Of a stretch of DNA of 12,493 nt, positions 10,211-12,493 are shown piece after piece (within the stretch, counting starts at the first letter, position 1; each line of letters begins with the position of its first letter). The DNA comes from Zoogloeaceae bacterium. Lineage in GTDB: Bacteria; Pseudomonadota; Gammaproteobacteria; Burkholderiales; Rhodocyclaceae. The stretch is taken from NCBI GenBank assembly GCA_031273145.1, contig JAISSL010000281.1:1-12493 (forward strand), in the 5' to 3' direction. Made by a program: the position numbers and the translations under genes. Below the pieces are notes generated by a model. It worked only from the letters and a program-made list of their open reading frames with translations. It was not told where the DNA came from and did no database searches.

Positions 10211-10690
10211 TCAACTGCGGGCAATGGTGGAAGTGCGACGAATCTTGTCCTGCAACTGGAGGACGCCGTAAATCAAGGCTTCCGGGGTCGGAGGACAACC
10301 CGGCACGTAAATATCTACCGGAATAATCTGGTCACAGCCGCGTACCACCGAGTAGGAATCATAGTAGTAGCCGCCGCCGTTGGCGCAGGAACCCATCGAG
10401 ATTACCCAGCGCGGTTCTGCCATCTGGTCGTAGACCTTGCGGAGCGCGGCGGCCATCTTGTTGGTCAATGTGCCCGCCACAATCATCACGTCGGACTGGC
10501 GCGGCGAGGGGCGAAAGAAAATGCCGAAGCGATCCATGTCATAGCGGGCGCAGCCGGTGTGCATCATCTCCATGGCGCAGCAGGCAAGGCCAAAGGTCAC
10601 CGGCCAGAGCGAGCCGGTACGCACATAGTTGATGAGCGTATCTGCCGTTGTCGTGATGTAGCCTTTTTCGAGAATGCCTTCAATGGACAT
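10211..10690 (-). CDS. nuoB: NADH-quinone oxidoreductase subunit B
   Basis: Peripheral connecting subunit (PSST/NQO6 type) that holds the terminal [4Fe-4S] cluster N2, the direct electron donor to quinone. The 159-residue product has the normal length. The four N2 ligands are visible: the adjacent pair C37 and C38 (LACCAMEMM), C102 ([10 protein letters not shown]) and C132 ([10 protein letters not shown]). The segment [21 protein letters not shown] at 55-75 is highly conserved and helps form the quinone site. The ATG start has a good GGGAG ribosome site 6 nt upstream, which overlaps the end of nuoA. The gene is followed 11 nt later by nuoC. Nothing looks disrupted. Confidence 0.98.
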   Translation of the reverse strand: MSIEGILEKGYITTTADTLINYVRTGSLWPVTFGLACCAMEMMHTGCARYDMDRFGIFFRPSPRQSDVMIVAGTLTNKMAAALRKVYDQMAEPRWVISMGSCANGGGYYYDSYSVVRGCDQIIPVDIYVPGCPPTPEALIYGVLQLQDKIRRTSTIARS

Positions 10691-10693
10691 GAT

Positions 10694-11071
10694 TTACTCC
10701 CAATCCAGAGCGCCCTTGGCCCAGGCGTAGGCATCCCCGACCAGGATGATGCCGAGGAACAGGGTCATGGCGGCGAACGAGAACAGGCCGAGAGAGCCGT
10801 CCGCAAGCGTCAAATCCTTGAACACGGAAGCCCAGGGGAAGAGGAAGGCGATTTCGAGATCGAACAGGATGAAGATGATGGCAATCAGGTAGTAGCGCAC
10901 GTCGAATTTCATCCGCGCATCCCCAAATGCCTCAAAGCCGCACTCGTAGGCGGACATTTTTTCCTCGTCGGGACGGTTCGGCGCCAGCAGCCTGCCCATC
11001 ACCATGGGCAGGACGCCAATTGCCAGTCCAACAAGGACGAAAAGCAGAACCGGAAAATAATTTGTCAACAT
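10694..11071 (-). CDS. nuoA: NADH-quinone oxidoreductase subunit A
   Basis: Membrane subunit of complex I (homologue of mitochondrial ND3), located near the quinone-binding junction. The 125-residue product has three predicted transmembrane helices (about 5-28, 58-80 and 93-115). The family core [16 protein letters not shown] lies at 38-53, in the cytoplasmic loop that contacts the peripheral arm. D71 and E73 in the second helix ([14 protein letters not shown]) are the conserved acidic pair. The start is ATG, preceded only by a weak purine-rich AGAGAAAA. It is the first gene of the nuo set, 68 nt after the tRNA. Its stop is followed after 3 nt by nuoB, and its last codons (GGGAGTAA) supply the nuoB ribosome site. 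Confidence 0.97.
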   Translation of the reverse strand: MLTNYFPVLLFVLVGLAIGVLPMVMGRLLAPNRPDEEKMSAYECGFEAFGDARMKFDVRYYLIAIIFILFDLEIAFLFPWASVFKDLTLADGSLGLFSFAAMTLFLGIILVGDAYAWAKGALDWE

Positions 11072-11092
11072 GTGACGTTTTCTCTGTCTGAA

Positions 11093-11129
11093 GAGACGCC
11101 CTGTCAGAAACAGAAGCGTCTCGGTTTTT
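11093..11129 (+). terminator. Hairpin in the tRNA-nuoA spacer, terminator-like on the plus strand
   Basis: A perfect 7-bp inverted repeat (GAGACGC at 11093-11099, GCGTCTC at 11116-11122) encloses a second short stem (CTGT at 11101-11104 with ACAG at 11110-11113). On the plus strand it is followed by GG and then five T residues (11125-11129), like an intrinsic terminator acting against antisense transcription into the tRNA. On the minus strand, the direction of the operon, the same hairpin has no clean U-run behind it (TTCAGACAG follows). There it may instead be a processing or stability element in the nuoA leader. The structure is clear; its role is inferred. Confidence 0.4.
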
Positions 11130-11139
11130 CAAGACTGCT

Positions 11140-11224
11140 TGGTGCCGACGGCGAGACTCGAACTCGCACAGCTTGCGCCACTACCCCCTCAAGATAGCGT
11201 GTCTACCAATTTCACCACGTCGGC
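11140..11224 (-). tRNA. tRNA-Leu (anticodon GAG)
   Basis: An 85-nt class II tRNA with the CCA end encoded. The acceptor stem pairs GCCGACG with CGTCGGC, followed by discriminator A and CCA. The D arm has GTG/CAC around a loop with TTGGTAGA. The anticodon stem pairs CTATC with GGTAG around the loop TTGAGGG, giving anticodon GAG, which reads the leucine codons CUC and CUU. A variable arm typical of leucine tRNAs comes next, then a 5-bp T stem GCGAG/CTCGC with loop TTCGAGT. The gene sits 31 nt after secG and 68 nt before nuoA on the same strand, so it is probably excised from a longer transcript. E. coli also has a GAG leucine tRNA (leuU) after secG, so the linkage is old. Confidence 0.97.
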
Positions 11225-11231
11225 TTCAGGT

Positions 11232-11246
11232 GAGGCTTGAAACCTC
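11232..11246 (-). other. Small hairpin just upstream of tRNA-Leu
   Basis: On the minus strand GAGGTT and AGCCTC can pair as a 6-bp stem (one G-U pair) around the 3-nt loop TCA. It lies in the 31-nt gap between the secG stop and the tRNA 5' end. No U-run follows, so it is not an intrinsic terminator for secG. A role in 5' processing of the tRNA or protection of the secG mRNA 3' end is possible, but this is inference from position only. Confidence 0.3.
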
Positions 11247-11255
11247 TTTCTTGCG

Positions 11256-11636
11256 TTACCGAGGGATTTCCTGTTCCCTGGAAGTCCCTTCATCTTGTGG
11301 GACTGCGCCGGAATCAGGAGCAGCTTCTTGCGTTGTCGGCAAAACGGGAACGGACTGTACAGCATCTCGCATTACGCTGTCAAATTTTTTTGGCGCATTT
11401 GAAGCAATATAGGTCAACCCAAGTGTGCTCAGGAAGAACAGGGTTGCCAGAAATGCCGTGCTGCGGCTCAAAAAATTTGCGGAGCCGGATGCGCCAAAGA
11501 GACTGCCGGACGCGCCGCTGCCGAATGCCGCGCCCATGTCCGCGCCTTTGCCGCGCTGCATCAGGATGAGCCAGATCATGACGACCGCCAACAGGATGTT
11601 GACCGTCAGTAACAGGGAGTACAACCAGTTTTCCAT
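11256..11636 (-). CDS. secG: Protein-export membrane protein SecG
   Basis: Small accessory subunit of the SecYEG translocon in the inner membrane; it helps SecA-driven protein export. The 126-residue product shows the expected two transmembrane segments (about residues 5-26 and 56-79). Between them is the conserved loop LMQRGKGADMGAAFGSGASGSLFG, which is the family signature. The tail from about residue 80 is polar and low in complexity (Gln, Glu, Pro, Ser), as is common in proteobacterial SecG. The start codon is ATG with a weak GGAA site 5 nt upstream. The gene follows tpiA by 22 nt and is followed 31 nt later by a tRNA-Leu gene on the same strand. Its coding sequence appears to contain a promoter for the downstream genes (11354-11383). 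Confidence 0.96.
   Translation of the reverse strand: MENWLYSLLLTVNILLAVVMIWLILMQRGKGADMGAAFGSGASGSLFGASGSANFLSRSTAFLATLFFLSTLGLTYIASNAPKKFDSVMRDAVQSVPVLPTTQEAAPDSGAVPQDEGTSREQEIPR
11354..11391 (-). promoter_or_regulatory. Candidate sigma70 promoter inside secG for tRNA-Leu and nuo
   Basis: On the minus strand a perfect TTGACA (11378-11383) is followed after 18 nt by TACAGT (11354-11359), which matches the TATAAT consensus at four of six positions. Just upstream of the -35 box is a run of seven A residues (11385-11391), placed like an UP element. Transcription would begin near 11347, about 120 nt before the mature tRNA. The bases also encode SecG residues (around KKFDSVMRDAVQ), so coding constraint could produce part of the match. 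It is the best promoter candidate I see for the tRNA and the nuo genes, because the tRNA-nuoA spacer has none that is convincing. Confidence 0.45.
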
Positions 11637-11658
11637 GTGAGTTCCAATTTTTTATCAA

Positions 11659-12423
11659 TCAAAAATTTGCCGCGCGGCAAATTGCCAAAAAATCTTCTGC
11701 CTTCAATGATGCGCCGCCGATCAGACCGCCGTCAATGTTGGGCTGATTGAACAGGGAAGGCGCATTATCCGCCTTGACGCTGCCGCCGTATACGATGCGA
11801 AGTCCTGCCGCAATGGCGTTATCTTCCGCCGCGAGGCGCTCGCGTAAAGTACGATGCACGGCTTCCGCTTCTTCGGGGGCGGCTACCCGCCCCGTGCCGA
11901 TCGCCCAGACCGGCTCATAGGCCAGTATGGCGTTCTGGAAGGCCGCAACGCCATGCAAGGCCAATACCGCTTCCATTTGCCGGATGACGACTTTTTCCGT
12001 TTGTCCTGCCTCGCGCTCGCTCAAGGTTTCCCCCAGACAGAGGACGGGACGAAGCCCGCTCTGCAATGCCGCGCCGAATTTTTCCGCAACCATCGGGTCG
12101 GCCTCGCCGTGCAACTGCCGCCGTTCGGAGTGCCCGACCAACACGTAGCGACAGCCGAAATCCGCAAGCATGGCGGCGGAGACTTCGCCGGTGAAGGCGC
12201 CTGCCGCGTGCGCGCTGACATCCTGCGCCCCCAACGTCATTTCTGAACCGGAGAGCAGGCGAGCCACCTGCTCCAGATAGGGATAAGGCGCGCACAAGAC
12301 GATTTCGCCCTTTAGCGCCTTGGGCAGACCTGCTTTCAGGGCGGTCACGAGCGCCGCGTTGCCCGCCAGGGAACCCTGCATTTTCCAGTTTCCGGCGACC
12401 CAGGTTGGGCGAGAAGGCGACAT
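11659..12423 (-). CDS. tpiA: Triosephosphate isomerase
   Basis: Cytoplasmic glycolytic and gluconeogenic enzyme that interconverts dihydroxyacetone phosphate and glyceraldehyde 3-phosphate. The 254-residue product has the normal length for this TIM-barrel family. Active-site residues are visible: N12 and K14 in GNWKM, H98 in the GHSERR motif, and catalytic E170 in AYEPVWAIGTG. The phosphate-binding YGGSV is at 212-216 and the GGLIGGASL segment at 232-240. The ATG start lies 9 nt after a GGAA that could serve as a weak ribosome site; this GGAA is part of a small palindrome (GGAATGATTCC, 12426-12436). The gene is followed after 22 nt by secG, suggesting cotranscription. One oddity is loop 6, which reads GTGR (R179) where most homologues I know have GTGK. 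The identification is secure. Confidence 0.98.
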   Translation of the reverse strand: MSPSRPTWVAGNWKMQGSLAGNAALVTALKAGLPKALKGEIVLCAPYPYLEQVARLLSGSEMTLGAQDVSAHAAGAFTGEVSAAMLADFGCRYVLVGHSERRQLHGEADPMVAEKFGAALQSGLRPVLCLGETLSEREAGQTEKVVIRQMEAVLALHGVAAFQNAILAYEPVWAIGTGRVAAPEEAEAVHRTLRERLAAEDNAIAAGLRIVYGGSVKADNAPSLFNQPNIDGGLIGGASLKAEDFLAICRAANF

Positions 12424-12455
12424 GCGGAATCATTCCAGACAAAACGAAGTGGCGG

Positions 12456-12461
12456 ATTATA
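12456..12461 (-). promoter_or_regulatory. Probable sigma70 -10 box upstream of tpiA
   Basis: Read on the minus strand, a perfect TATAAT lies 32 nt upstream of the tpiA start codon, within GGCTATAATCC. A TTGCTG at 12482-12487 resembles a -35 box, but the 20-nt spacing is longer than the usual 16-18. The hexamer at normal spacing (CTGTCC) is poor, so the -35 assignment is open. The whole upstream stretch to the window edge (12424-12493) holds no gene. It is the natural start point for a tpiA-secG transcript. Confidence 0.6.
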
Positions 12462-12493
12462 GCCCTGCCCGGTTCTGCGGACAGCAATTTTTT

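Noticed and set aside
10200..10298. In-frame 33-codon upstream extension of nuoC
   Set aside because: It overlaps the end of nuoB, has no family similarity, and stand-alone NuoC normally has about 200 residues, matching the ATG at 10199.
11915..12487. A 190-codon minus-strand frame overlapping tpiA, starting at an ATG just before the tpiA start
   Set aside because: Arg/Gly-rich translation out of frame with a fully conserved TpiA, and no domain. Its ATG lies within the small palindrome upstream of tpiA.
12482..12487. TTGCTG as the -35 box of the tpiA promoter
   Set aside because: It is 20 nt from the TATAAT, outside the normal 16-18 spacing. It is mentioned with the -10 box but not assigned.
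1..12493. An undescribed system, mobile element, CRISPR array or defence island
   Set aside because: Every stretch over about 115 bases is explained by conserved tpiA, secG, tRNA-Leu or nuo genes. I saw no direct-repeat arrays, transposase motifs, attachment sites or composition shifts.

Overview
The window is a stretch of bacterial core chromosome. It holds most of a proton-pumping NADH:quinone oxidoreductase (respiratory complex I) operon. Every gene I can support lies on the minus strand, so transcription runs from right (about 12,460) to left (1). The order of transcription is tpiA, secG, tRNA-Leu(GAG), nuoA, nuoB, nuoC, nuoD, nuoE, nuoF, nuoG, nuoH, nuoI, nuoJ, nuoK, nuoL. NuoL runs off the left edge after 530 codons, and nuoM and nuoN would be expected just beyond it.

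Organism: a Gram-negative proteobacterium, most likely a betaproteobacterium. The evidence is the order tpiA-secG-tRNA-Leu-nuoA, separate nuoC and nuoD genes (fused in enterobacteria), a NuoG lacking the N7 cluster cysteines, and subunit lengths and motifs close to the mitochondrial-type enzyme. The genus cannot be fixed from this sequence alone.

Layout from the right: a short upstream region with a perfect TATAAT box (12,456-12,461) precedes tpiA (glycolytic triosephosphate isomerase). Next come secG (translocon subunit) and a class II tRNA-Leu with an encoded CCA end. A 68-nt spacer with a strong hairpin separates the tRNA from nuoA. The nuo genes then run almost without gaps: three ATGA overlaps, one 8-nt overlap, one TGATG junction and spacers of at most 18 nt. 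This points to one translationally coupled transcript.

How the genes work together: NuoE, NuoF and NuoG form the NADH dehydrogenase module (FMN and most Fe-S clusters). NuoB, NuoC, NuoD and NuoI form the connecting module that carries electrons to quinone. NuoA, NuoH, NuoJ, NuoK and NuoL are membrane subunits that move protons. Cluster ligands and key membrane charges are intact wherever they can be seen, so the complex looks functional.

I found no mobile element, CRISPR array, defence system or unexplained gene. No gene-free stretch exceeds about 115 bases. The most interesting non-coding signals are around the embedded tRNA: a sigma70-type promoter candidate inside secG, and two hairpins flanking the tRNA, one of which looks like an intrinsic terminator on the opposite (plus) strand.
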